From Methylobacterium sp. J-070 (GTDB lineage: Bacteria; Pseudomonadota; Alphaproteobacteria; Rhizobiales; Beijerinckiaceae), in contig NZ_JAKSXX010000237.1 in assembly GCF_022829385.1 (NCBI RefSeq), positions 1-64,000 on the forward strand: DNA of 64,000 nucleotides, in the 5' to 3' direction. This document shows, piece by piece, positions 26,875 to 34,857 of this stretch. The notes under the pieces were generated by a model. That model was given only the letters and a program-made list of their open reading frames with translations, searched no databases and had not been told where the DNA came from. The number at the start of each line of letters is the position of its first letter. Position 1 is the first letter of the stretch. A program made the translations under genes and the position numbers.

Positions 26875-27776
26875 TGGCCAGCGCCAGCTACGACGCCCGC
26901 CGGGGCGAGCTCACCACCTATTTCGACCGCACCGCGGTCGAGGCGTGGTCGCGCCTGACCTCCGACGCCCCGGTGAGCCGGATCCGCGCCACCGTGCGGG
27001 CCGGCCGGGACGCGATGCGGGCGACGCTGCTGTCCTGGCTGCCCGCCGACATGACCGGCCTGCGCCTGCTCGATGCCGGCTGCGGCACCGGGGCGCTCAG
27101 CGTCGAGGCGGCCCGGCGGGGCGCCGAGGTGATCGCCATCGACGTCTCGCCGACCCTGGTCGACCTCGCCCGGGAGCGCCTGCCGGCGATCTCCGGCCCC
27201 GGCGGCATCGACTTCCGCGTCGGCGACATGCTCGACCCGGGCCTCGGCCGCTTCGACCACGTGGTGGCGATGGATTCACTGATCCATTACCGCGCCGCCG
27301 ACATCGCCCGGGCGCTGGCGGTGCTGGGTGCGCGCACGGACGGCTCGGTGCTGTTCACGGTGGCGCCGCGCACCGCCCTGCTGACCGTGATGCACGCCGC
27401 CGGACAATTCTTTCCGCGGGGCGACCGCTCGCCGGCCATCGTGCCGGTGACCGAGGGCGGGCTGCGGCGGCGGATGTCCTCGGAGCGGGCCCTCGACGGC
27501 TTCGCCTGGGCCGGGAGTCACCGGATCAACAGCGGGTTCTACCTGTCGAACGCCATCGCGCTGACGCGCTCTTCCCCTCCCCCCTCTGCGGGGGAGGGTA
27601 CCCTGCGCAGCAGGGGGGGAGAGGGGAACCCGGCTTCCAGAAGAGGCGAGAGCCTTCATGAAGGCGGAGCCATATCCTGCGCCGTCGCTCCCCTCTCCCG
27701 ACCCGGCCTGACGGCCGGCCCCCCCTCCCCCGCAGAGGGGGGAGGGGGTGCAGCGGCGCCCGGGGTGCGAACATGA
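26874..27776 (+). CDS. bchM: Mg-protoporphyrin IX O-methyltransferase with repeat-derived C-terminal tail
   Basis: A 300-residue SAM-dependent enzyme that methylates the C13 propionate of Mg-protoporphyrin IX, giving the AcsF substrate. The SAM motif LLDAGCGTGALSVEAA is at residues 65-80, and the family C-terminus (GFYLSNAIALTR) ends near residue 232, the normal length of BchM. The remaining 68 residues are not family sequence. They are rich in Pro, Gly, Ser and Arg, and are encoded by a palindromic repeat element read in frame. The tail includes APLSRPGLTAGPPSPAEGG, also found in the BchD head. Start taken at ATG 26874 overlapping the bchL stop. lhaA starts inside its stop codon (ATGA). Confidence 0.94.
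   Translation: MASASYDARRGELTTYFDRTAVEAWSRLTSDAPVSRIRATVRAGRDAMRATLLSWLPADMTGLRLLDAGCGTGALSVEAARRGAEVIAIDVSPTLVDLARERLPAISGPGGIDFRVGDMLDPGLGRFDHVVAMDSLIHYRAADIARALAVLGARTDGSVLFTVAPRTALLTVMHAAGQFFPRGDRSPAIVPVTEGGLRRRMSSERALDGFAWAGSHRINSGFYLSNAIALTRSSPPPSAGEGTLRSRGGEGNPASRRGESLHEGGAISCAVAPLSRPGLTAGPPSPAEGGGGAAAPGVRT
27571..27748. repeat. Palindromic repeat family A, copy within bchM 3' end
   Basis: About 178 bases flanked by perfect inverted arms: CCCTCCCCCCTCTGCGGGGG plus AGGG on the left, and its reverse complement on the right (about 27722-27748). The right half is nearly identical to the right half of the copy at 35891-36074. The whole element is open in the bchM frame. Confidence 0.85.
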
Positions 27777-29203
27777 GCACCGCGTCCCAAAAGCTCACCG
27801 CCGCCCTGATGCGACTCGGCCCGGCGATCCTGCCCTTCGCGGATGCCGCCACCGTCGAGCTGCCCCTCGGGCGCCTGCTCCGGCTCGCCCTGTTCCAGGT
27901 CACCGTCGGCATGGCGGCGGTGCTGCTGATCGGCACCCTGAACCGGGTGATGATCGTCGAACTCGGCGTTCCGGCCTGGATCGTCGCCATGATGCTGGCG
28001 CTGCCGCTGGTCTTCGCCCCGTTGCGGGCGCTGGTCGGCTTCCGGTCGGACACGCACCGCTCGGTGCTGGGCTGGCGGCGGGTGCCCTACATCTGGTTCG
28101 GGACGCTGCTCCAGTTCGGCGGGCTGGCGATCATGCCGTTCGCCCTGCTGATCCTGTCGGGCGACACCACCGGCCCGCTCTGGGTCGGGGACGTGGCGGC
28201 GGCGCTGGCCTTCCTGCTGGTCGGGGCCGGCCTGCACACGACCCAGACCGTCGGCCTGGCGCTCGCCACCGACCTCGCCCCCGCCCATGCCCGGCCGAAG
28301 GTCGTGGCGCTGCTGTGCGCGGCCCTGCTGTTCGGCATGATGGCCAGCGCCGTGGTGTTCGGGCTGTGCCTCGCGCATTTCTCGGCCGTGCGCCTGATCC
28401 AGGTGATCCAGGGCGCCGCCCTCGTCACCATCATCCTCAACGGGGTCGCCCTGTGGAAGCAGGAGCCGCGCGATCCCCACCGCACCCGGGCCGCGCCGCG
28501 GCGCGACTTCCGCGCCTCCTGGCAGGCCTATGCGGGGCAGGGCACCGCCCGGCGCCGCCTCGTGGCGATCGGGCTCGGCACCGCGGGCTTCTCCATGCAG
28601 GACATCCTGCTGGAGCCCTATGGCGGCCAGATCCTCCACCTGTCGGTGAGCGCCACGACGGCGCTCACCGCCCTGCTCGCCGCCGGCGGCGGGCTCGGCC
28701 TGCTGGTCGCCGCCCGCTGGCTCGGGCGCGGCGGCGATCCGTTCCGGGTCTCGGCGGTGGGCGTCGGCATCGGCATCCTGGCCTTCTCGGCGGTGGTCTT
28801 CGCCGCGCCGCTCGCCTCGGCCGACCTGTTCGCCGCGGGGGTCAGCCTGATCGGGCTCGGCGGCGGCCTGTTCGCCCACGGCACGCTCACCGCCTCGATG
28901 AACCGGGCCGGGCCCGAGGATACCGGCCTCGCCCTCGGCGCCTGGGGCGCCGTGCAGGCGACCGCCGCGGGTCTCTCGATCGCCGCCAGCGGCCTCGTGC
29001 GCGATGTCGGCGGCGCCATCGCCCAGTCGGGGGTGCTCGGCGAGGGCATGAACGAGCCCGCGATCGGCTACCTGATCGTCTACCACATTGAGATCGCCCT
29101 GCTGTTCGCCGCGCTCCTGGCGCTGGGACCGCTGGTGCGTGAGGACGCGCGTGCACAGACGGGCGCCCCAATCGTCGGCGACCTCGCCGGCCGAGCAGCC
29201 TGA
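27773..29203 (+). CDS. lhaA: Light-harvesting complex I assembly protein LhaA (BCD-family MFS)
   Basis: A 476-residue membrane protein with about 12 helices, of the PucC/LhaA family. Characteristic stretches are GTLNRVMIVELGVPAWIVA, ALVGFRSDTHRSVLGWRRVP and MQDILLEPYGGQILHLSVS. LhaA helps insert pigment into light-harvesting complex 1 around the reaction centre. Its place between bchM and puhA is the standard superoperon position. It starts in the bchM stop codon and ends 18 bases before puhA. Confidence 0.95.
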   Translation: MSTASQKLTAALMRLGPAILPFADAATVELPLGRLLRLALFQVTVGMAAVLLIGTLNRVMIVELGVPAWIVAMMLALPLVFAPLRALVGFRSDTHRSVLGWRRVPYIWFGTLLQFGGLAIMPFALLILSGDTTGPLWVGDVAAALAFLLVGAGLHTTQTVGLALATDLAPAHARPKVVALLCAALLFGMMASAVVFGLCLAHFSAVRLIQVIQGAALVTIILNGVALWKQEPRDPHRTRAAPRRDFRASWQAYAGQGTARRRLVAIGLGTAGFSMQDILLEPYGGQILHLSVSATTALTALLAAGGGLGLLVAARWLGRGGDPFRVSAVGVGIGILAFSAVVFAAPLASADLFAAGVSLIGLGGGLFAHGTLTASMNRAGPEDTGLALGAWGAVQATAAGLSIAASGLVRDVGGAIAQSGVLGEGMNEPAIGYLIVYHIEIALLFAALLALGPLVREDARAQTGAPIVGDLAGRAA

Positions 29204-29221
29204 GACACGGGGAGGACAGCC

Positions 29222-30001
29222 ATGCCAACCGGCGCACTTACGGGTCACGTCGACGTCGCCCAAGTCGTGCTCTACGCGTTCTTCCTGTTCTTCGGGGGCC
29301 TGGTCTTCTGGCTGCGCCGCGAGGACCGGCGGGAGGGCTACCCGCTGGAGAACGAGGCCGTCGGACGCCGCAAGACGGTCGATCCGATCCTGATCCCGCG
29401 GTCCAAGGCCTTCCACCTGCCGGGCGGCGAGACGACCTACGCGCCGCAGGCGGTGCACGGCCGGGACGACATCGAGACCGGCATCCCCGCCCGCAAGGTC
29501 GAGCCCTGGCCCGGCGCACCCTACGAGCGCACGGACACGTCGCTCCAGGCCGGCGTCGGCCCCGGCTCCTGGGTGCTGCGCCACGACGTCCACGACAGGA
29601 CCTGGGACAACGAAGTCCGCATCGTGCCCCTCCGGGTGGCGACGAACTTCGTCGTCCATGAGGACGGGCCGAACCCGATCGGCATGACCGTGTTCGGCAC
29701 CGACAACGCGGTAGCCGGCGTCGTCAGCGACGTCTGGGTCGACCGCGGCGAGTCGCTGATCCGCTACTACGAGGTCGAGCTGGCCACGGGCGGCCGCCGG
29801 CTGATGCCCACGACGTTCTGCCGGGCCGGCGGCTTCACCAAGACCGTGAAGTCCGAGGCGCTGCTCGCCGCCCAATTCGCCGACATCCCGGCGACCCGCG
29901 ACCCCGACAGCGTCACCTTCCTGGAGGAGGAGCGGATCGTGTCCTACTTCGGCGCCGGCACGCTCTACGCCACGCCGGCCCGCGCGGAGCCCCTGATATG
30001 A
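29222..30001 (+). CDS. puhA: Photosynthetic reaction centre subunit H
   Basis: The 259-residue H subunit caps the cytoplasmic side of the reaction centre and shapes proton delivery to the QB site. One N-terminal transmembrane helix (VLYAFFLFFGGLVFWLRRED, residues 16-35) is followed by the cytoplasmic beta-barrel domain with EGYPLE, HEDGPNPIGMTVFG, and FCRAGGFTKTVKSEALLAAQ. Length matches family. GGGGAGGAC precedes the ATG. Its stop overlaps puhB (ATGA). The L and M subunits (puf) are not in this window. Confidence 0.97.
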   Translation: MPTGALTGHVDVAQVVLYAFFLFFGGLVFWLRREDRREGYPLENEAVGRRKTVDPILIPRSKAFHLPGGETTYAPQAVHGRDDIETGIPARKVEPWPGAPYERTDTSLQAGVGPGSWVLRHDVHDRTWDNEVRIVPLRVATNFVVHEDGPNPIGMTVFGTDNAVAGVVSDVWVDRGESLIRYYEVELATGGRRLMPTTFCRAGGFTKTVKSEALLAAQFADIPATRDPDSVTFLEEERIVSYFGAGTLYATPARAEPLI

Positions 30002-30648
30002 GCGGCGACTTCCTGCCCGAGGGCACCCCCCGGGGCTTGCCCGGCCCGCTTCCCGCGGGCGAGCGCATCCTGTGGCAGGGGGCGCCGACCACCGCGGGGC
30101 TGCTGGTGCGGGTGTTCCACGCCCGCCTGGTGATCGCGTGGTTTTCCGCCTGCGCCCTGGGCTTCGGGCTCGCGGCGGGGACGCCCACCGCGGCGCTGCG
30201 GATCGTGGGACCGACCCTGGCGGTCGGCGCGGGCGGCCTCGGGCTGCTCTGGCTGCTCGCGTGGCTGACCCACCGCACGACGCTTTACACGATCACCAAC
30301 CGCCGGGTCGTGCTGCAGGCCGGCATCGCCCTGCCGGTGACCCACAACCTGCCCTTCGCGCAGATCGACACCGCGGGTCTGCGTTCCTTCACCGACGGGA
30401 GCGGCGATCTGCCTCTCCGGTTGCGGCCGGGCCTCCGTATCGCCTACCTTCAGCTCTGGCCGCACGCCCGGCCCTGGCGTCTTGCCCGGACGGAGCCCAT
30501 GCTGCGCTCCGTGCCGGACGCCGACACGGTGGCGGGGTTGCTGGCGCAGGCGCTCGCGGCGCATGCCGACGGCGCCGCGCCGCCGGTTCGGGTGGCCCGT
30601 CTGGGCCGCGCGCACGAGCATCCCGGCCACCTCGTCGCGGCCGAGTAG
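29998..30648 (+). CDS. puhB: Photosynthetic complex putative assembly protein PuhB
   Basis: A 216-residue membrane protein needed for normal reaction-centre assembly in Rhodobacter. It has a PH-like domain: LPAGERILWQGAP at the start, two to three hydrophobic helices (LGFGLAAGTPTAALRIVGP, GLGLLWLLAWL) and the bacterial-PH pattern LYTITNRRVVLQAG. The C-terminal part contains LRIAYLQLWPHARPW, typical of PuhB. It starts in the puhA stop codon; puhC follows after 12 bases. Confidence 0.93.
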   Translation: MSGDFLPEGTPRGLPGPLPAGERILWQGAPTTAGLLVRVFHARLVIAWFSACALGFGLAAGTPTAALRIVGPTLAVGAGGLGLLWLLAWLTHRTTLYTITNRRVVLQAGIALPVTHNLPFAQIDTAGLRSFTDGSGDLPLRLRPGLRIAYLQLWPHARPWRLARTEPMLRSVPDADTVAGLLAQALAAHADGAAPPVRVARLGRAHEHPGHLVAAE

Positions 30649-30660
30649 GGGAGGGTTGAG

Positions 30661-31176
30661 ATGGGCGAGCGGGCGCAGAACGCCGGCCGGTCTACCGCAC
30701 AGGCCGCCGCTTCGCGGGCTGCCACCGGACCCGCGCCGGCGCTGCTGATGATCGGCGCGGGGGCGCTGATGGGCTTCACCATGCTGGCGGTCCTGATCGG
30801 CCGCAGCGAGGATGTCGGCCTCGTCGCCCTGCCGCCCGCCAAACCCGTGGCACGGCTCGAATTCCGCGCCGAGGATCAGGTCGACGGCTCCATCGCCCTG
30901 CGGAACGCCGCCGACCGGCACATCGTCGCGTGGATCCGCCCCGGCGAGGACGGCTTCCTGCGCGGGACCCTGCGGGGGCTGGCCCAGGCCCGCCAGCGCG
31001 GGGGCCTCGGACCGGAGCAGCCGTTCAGCCTGACCCGCTTCGACGACGGCCGCCTCGCCCTGGCCGACGAGGCCACCGGCCGCCGCGTGCCCCTGGAGGC
31101 CTTCGGGCCGACCAATGCCGGAGCCTTCGCCCGGCTGCTGCCCGAGCCCGGCGTTCCCGCCACGGAGACGCGCTGA
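30661..31176 (+). CDS. puhC: Photosynthetic complex assembly protein PuhC
   Basis: A 171-residue protein with one transmembrane helix (PALLMIGAGALMGFTMLAVL, residues 27-46) and a periplasmic domain containing LEFRAEDQVDGSIALRNAAD and FLRGTLRGLAQARQ, both family marks. PuhC organises light-harvesting 1 around the reaction centre. A strong ribosome site (GGGGAGGG) precedes its ATG. Its stop overlaps the next ORF (TGATG). Confidence 0.92.
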   Translation: MGERAQNAGRSTAQAAASRAATGPAPALLMIGAGALMGFTMLAVLIGRSEDVGLVALPPAKPVARLEFRAEDQVDGSIALRNAADRHIVAWIRPGEDGFLRGTLRGLAQARQRGGLGPEQPFSLTRFDDGRLALADEATGRRVPLEAFGPTNAGAFARLLPEPGVPATETR

Positions 31177-31472
31177 TGGGCCTGTTCGGCAGCCGGACCA
31201 TCACCGTGCCCTGCACGGTCGAGATCGAGCAGACGCCCGAGAGCCTGCACGCGCACGTCACCCTGGCGGGCGGCTTCGAGATCGCGCCCGGCGACGAGGT
31301 CCTGGTCCACGACGCGCCGACCTCGGTGCCCTACGGCGAGCGGCTCACCGTGAACCGGACCGCCACGATCACCCGCGCAGGCCCGCTGGAGCGGGCCTGG
31401 ACCAAGCTCATCGCCCATCTCGAGCTGACCGAACTCTACGAGGTCAGCTTTTCCGAGAGGAGGAAGCTGTGA
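31176..31472 (+). CDS. Conserved photosynthesis-cluster hypothetical protein
   Basis: A 98-residue soluble protein between puhC and acsF, coupled at both ends (TGATG with puhC, GTGA with acsF). It is acidic and beta-rich, with a core TVEIEQTPESLHAHVTLAGG and DEVLVHDAPTSVPYGE. It has no transmembrane helix. Similar small ORFs occur at this position in other purple bacterial clusters, but I know no proven function. The coupling suggests a role with the aerobic cyclase or with complex assembly. Lack of cysteines argues against metal binding through thiolates. Confidence 0.8.
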   Translation: MGLFGSRTITVPCTVEIEQTPESLHAHVTLAGGFEIAPGDEVLVHDAPTSVPYGERLTVNRTATITRAGPLERAWTKLIAHLELTELYEVSFSERRKL

Positions 31473-32557
31473 ACGCTCCCGTCGCGCCCCCCGCCGGCCA
31501 GCCGCTCCCGAAGGTCCCGGTCAACGAATCGACCAAGGCCGCGCAGGAGACGACCTTCCTGAGCCCGCGCTTCTACACCACGGATTTCGAGGAGCTCGAC
31601 CGCACCGACGTCGAGCCGGTGCGGCGCGACTGGGACCTGCTCATCGCCGAGCTGCGCGCCGACCCGAACAAGCGCCACTTCACCCGCAACGCGGAGTTCG
31701 ACTGCGACCTGTCGCAGATGGAGCCCGAGCTGCGGAAGGAATTCCTGGATTTCCTGGTCTCGTCGATCACCGCCGAGTTCTCCGGCTGCGTCCTCTATGC
31801 GGAGATGCGCAAGCGGGCCAAGAACAAGGACATCAAGGAGCTGTTCGGCTTCATGAGCCGCGACGAGGCGCGCCACGCCGGCTTCATCAACGACACGCTC
31901 AAGGATTTCGGCATCGGCGTCGATCTGGGCTTCCTGACCAAATCCAAAAAGTACACGTTCTTCCGGCCGAAGTTCATCTTCTACGCGACCTACCTGTCGG
32001 AGAAGATCGGCTACGCCCGCTACATCACCATCTTCCGCGAGCTGGAGCGGCACCCGGAGCGGCGCATCCACCCGATCTTCAAGTGGTTCGAGCTGTGGTG
32101 CAACGACGAGTTCCGCCACGGCGAGGCCTTCGCGCTCCTGATGCGGGCGAACCCGAAGCTGACCACCGGCGTGAACCGCTACTGGATCCGGTTCTTCCTG
32201 CTCGCGGTCTTCGCCACGATGTACGTGCGCGACCATCACCGCCCGGCCTTCCACAAGGCTCTGGGGGTGGATCCCAGCGACTACGACTTCAAGGTCTTCC
32301 GGATCACCTCGGAGATCTCGAAGCAGACCTTCCCGCTGGAGCTCGACCTCGACAACCCGAAGTTCAAGGCGGGGCTCGACCGGCTGCTCGCCTGCTCCCG
32401 GGCGATCGGCGACGCGAAGGCGCGGGGCGGCCTCGTCGGCAAGGCCCTTCACGCAATCCACGCCGCCCGGGCGGCCGCCACCTTCGTCCGCCTCTACCTC
32501 TTGCCGGTCAAGGCGAACGCCCTGCCGGCCGATATCCGCCTCCAGCCGGTCTGGTAG
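31469..32557 (+). CDS. acsF: Mg-protoporphyrin IX monomethyl ester (oxidative) cyclase, aerobic
   Basis: A 362-residue diiron oxygenase that forms the isocyclic E ring using O2, giving protochlorophyllide. Metal-binding helices are visible: EFSGCVLYAEM, RDEARHAGFINDTL, FELWCNDEFRHGEAFAL. These carry the Glu and ExxH ligands. GTG start with a GAGAGGAGG ribosome site overlapping the end of the upstream ORF. Having acsF and no bchE here fits an organism that makes pigment in air. puhE starts one base after its stop. Confidence 0.97.
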   Translation: MNAPVAPPAGQPLPKVPVNESTKAAQETTFLSPRFYTTDFEELDRTDVEPVRRDWDLLIAELRADPNKRHFTRNAEFDCDLSQMEPELRKEFLDFLVSSITAEFSGCVLYAEMRKRAKNKDIKELFGFMSRDEARHAGFINDTLKDFGIGVDLGFLTKSKKYTFFRPKFIFYATYLSEKIGYARYITIFRELERHPERRIHPIFKWFELWCNDEFRHGEAFALLMRANPKLTTGVNRYWIRFFLLAVFATMYVRDHHRPAFHKALGVDPSDYDFKVFRITSEISKQTFPLELDLDNPKFKAGLDRLLACSRAIGDAKARGGLVGKALHAIHAARAAATFVRLYLLPVKANALPADIRLQPVW

Positions 32558-32558
32558 G

Positions 32559-33353
32559 ATGGGGACCTACGCCGCCCCGGTCGTGTACGCGGTGCTGCTC
32601 TGGTGGTTCTCCACCGGGCTGATCCTGCTGCTCGACCACGCCCCGCGGCGGACCCATCCGTGGAGCATGGCCTGCGCGACCCTGCTGCTCGCCGGCGCCC
32701 TGGTGGCGATCCGCGCCAGCGCCGGGGACACGAGCGCCACGGGGGCCTACACGGCGTTCACGGCCGCCCTCGCGGTCTGGGGCTGGCAGGAGATGAGCTA
32801 CTACATGGGCTTCCTGTCGGGCCCGAAGCCGGCCGCCTGCGCGCCGGGTCTGCGCGGGTTCGACCGGTTCCTGGCGGCGCTGGCCACCAGCCTGTGGCAC
32901 GAATTCGCCATCGTGGTCGGGGGCTTGGCGATCCTGGCGCTGGTCTGGGGCAGCCCAAACCGCTTCGCCCTGTGGACCTACGGCGCCCTGGTGGTGATGA
33001 ATCTCTCGGCGCGGCTCAACCTGTTCCTCGGGGTGCGCAACCTCCACGCCGAGTTCCTGCCGGACCATCTCGGCTATCTCGCCTGCTATCTCGCGCGGAA
33101 GCCGATGAACCTGCTGTTCCCGGTCTCGGTGAGCCTCGGGACCATCGCGGCGGCGCTCCTCGGCCGGGCGGCGCTGGGCGCCGATCTGGTGGAGCACGAA
33201 GTGATCGGCTTCACGGTCCTGGCGACGCTGACCGCGCTCGCCACCCTGGAGCACTGGTTCCTGATGCTGCCGCTGCCCTCGGCGGAGCTGTGGCGCTGGA
33301 GCCTGCCGGCCCGGGCGTCCGGGGAGGCGGCCCGGCCGCGGGACCGCGTGTAG
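32559..33353 (+). CDS. puhE: Photosynthetic complex assembly protein PuhE
   Basis: A 264-residue membrane protein with about seven hydrophobic segments. Family pieces include LLWWFSTGLILLLDHAPRRT, WGWQEMSYYMGFLSGP, TSLWHEFAIVVGG and SARLNLFLGVRNLHAEFLP. PuhE modulates bacteriochlorophyll production and reaction-centre assembly in Rhodobacter capsulatus. Last gene of the tightly packed superoperon: 112 bases separate it from hemA. Confidence 0.93.
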   Translation: MGTYAAPVVYAVLLWWFSTGLILLLDHAPRRTHPWSMACATLLLAGALVAIRASAGDTSATGAYTAFTAALAVWGWQEMSYYMGFLSGPKPAACAPGLRGFDRFLAALATSLWHEFAIVVGGLAILALVWGSPNRFALWTYGALVVMNLSARLNLFLGVRNLHAEFLPDHLGYLACYLARKPMNLLFPVSVSLGTIAAALLGRAALGADLVEHEVIGFTVLATLTALATLEHWFLMLPLPSAELWRWSLPARASGEAARPRDRV

Positions 33354-33465
33354 GTCGAGGGATCACAGCCGGGCGACGCACGTCCACCAACTTGGAATTG
33401 GTCTCGTGCGAAATCCGGTGTCACAGGCGGGATCAACCCGCAGGGTTTGTTCGGGGAGAGGCGAC

Positions 33466-34683
33466 ATGGATTACGAGACCTTCTTCGGAGGCGAGATCGC
33501 CGGTCTCCATCGGGAGGGGCGCTACCGGGTCTTCACCGACCTCGAGCGCCACGCCGGCAACTTCCCGCACGCGACCCATCACCACGCCGGCGGCACGCGG
33601 CCCGTGACGGTCTGGTGCTCCAACGACTATCTCGGCATGGGCCAGCACCCCTCGGTCACCGGGGCGATGCACGAGGCGATCGACCGCTGCGGCGCCGGCG
33701 CCGGCGGCACCCGCAACATCTCCGGCACCAACCACTACCACGTGCTGCTGGAGCGGGAGCTCGCCGACCTCCACGGCAAGGAGGCGGCGCTGCTGTTCAC
33801 CTCCGGCTACGTGTCGAACTGGGCGGCCCTCGGGACCCTGGCGTCGCGGCTGCCGAACTGCGCGGTCTTCTCCGATTCCGAGAACCACGCCTCGATGATC
33901 GAGGGCATCCGGTTCTCGCGCGCCGAGCGCCACATCTTCCGCCACAACGACCCGGAGGACCTGAACCGCAAGCTCGGCCTGATCGACCCGTCCCGGCCGA
34001 AGCTGGTGGCGTTCGAGTCGGTCTACTCCATGGACGGCGACATCGCCCCGATCGGCGAGATCTGCGACGTGGCCGAGGCCCACGGGGCGCTCACCTACCT
34101 CGACGAGGTCCACGCGGTCGGCCTCTACGGCGCCCGCGGCGGCGGCATCTCGGAGCGCGACGGCGTCGCCCATCGGCTCGACGTGATCGAGGGCACACTG
34201 GGCAAGGCCTTCGCGGTCCATGGCGGCTACATCACGGCATCCGAGAAGCTGTGCGACTTCGTGCGGAGCTTCGCCTCCGGCTTCATCTTCACGACGTCCC
34301 TGCCGCCCGCCGTGGCGGCGGGCGCAGCGGCCTCGATCCGCCACCTGAAGACCAGCGGCGCCGAGCGCGCCCGCCACCAGGAGCGCGTCGCGAAGGTCCG
34401 GCAGGCGCTGGAGGCCGCCGACATCCCGACCATGCCCAACGACAGCCACATCGTGCCGGTGATGGTCTGCGACCCTGTTCTGTGCAAGGGCATCTCCGAC
34501 ACCCTGCTCGACGAGTTCGGCATCTACGTGCAGCCGATCAACTACCCGACGGTGGCCCGCGGCACCGAGCGCCTGCGGATCACCCCGTCGCCGCTGCACT
34601 CGGATGCCGACATCGCGCATCTGGTCGAGGCGCTCGCCACGATCTGGGGGCGGATCGGTCTGCGGCAGAAGGCGGCGGAGTAG
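33466..34683 (+). CDS. hemA: 5-aminolevulinate synthase
   Basis: A 405-residue PLP enzyme that condenses glycine and succinyl-CoA, the first step of tetrapyrrole synthesis in alphaproteobacteria. The PLP lysine is Lys247 in GTLGKAFAVHGGY, with the glycine-rich GAGAGGTRNISGTNH and the DEVHAVGLYG motif in place. Residues VWCSNDYLGMG mark the family N-terminus. GGGGAGAGG precedes the ATG. It lies inside the photosynthesis cluster, so it may be the pigment-dedicated copy; the genome may have a second one. It starts 112 bases after puhE. Confidence 0.96.
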   Translation: MDYETFFGGEIAGLHREGRYRVFTDLERHAGNFPHATHHHAGGTRPVTVWCSNDYLGMGQHPSVTGAMHEAIDRCGAGAGGTRNISGTNHYHVLLERELADLHGKEAALLFTSGYVSNWAALGTLASRLPNCAVFSDSENHASMIEGIRFSRAERHIFRHNDPEDLNRKLGLIDPSRPKLVAFESVYSMDGDIAPIGEICDVAEAHGALTYLDEVHAVGLYGARGGGISERDGVAHRLDVIEGTLGKAFAVHGGYITASEKLCDFVRSFASGFIFTTSLPPAVAAGAAASIRHLKTSGAERARHQERVAKVRQALEAADIPTMPNDSHIVPVMVCDPVLCKGISDTLLDEFGIYVQPINYPTVARGTERLRITPSPLHSDADIAHLVEALATIWGRIGLRQKAAE

Positions 34684-34701
34684 GGGGCTCCCTTCTCCTC
34701 C

Positions 34702-34826
34702 CCACCCCCTCATCCCGAGGTGCCCGCGAAGCGGGCCTCGAAGGAGCGCTCCAGCCGGCCGCGCGCGCCCTGGAGGCCTCCTTCGAGGCCTTCGCTGCGC
34801 TTCGGCACCTCAGGATGAGGGGGTGG
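34702..34826. repeat. Palindromic repeat family B, copy between hemA and bchI
   Basis: A 125-base inverted repeat. The ends CCACCCCCTCATCC and GGATGAGGGGGTGG are perfect complements, and the inner arms (GAGGTGC, CCTCGAAGGAG) also pair. It matches the element at 57440-57553. It could form a long hairpin in the mRNA and act as terminator or stabiliser between hemA and bchI. Confidence 0.85.
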
Positions 34827-34857
34827 CTTGGATTCCCCCGCAGCATCGAGTCATCGC

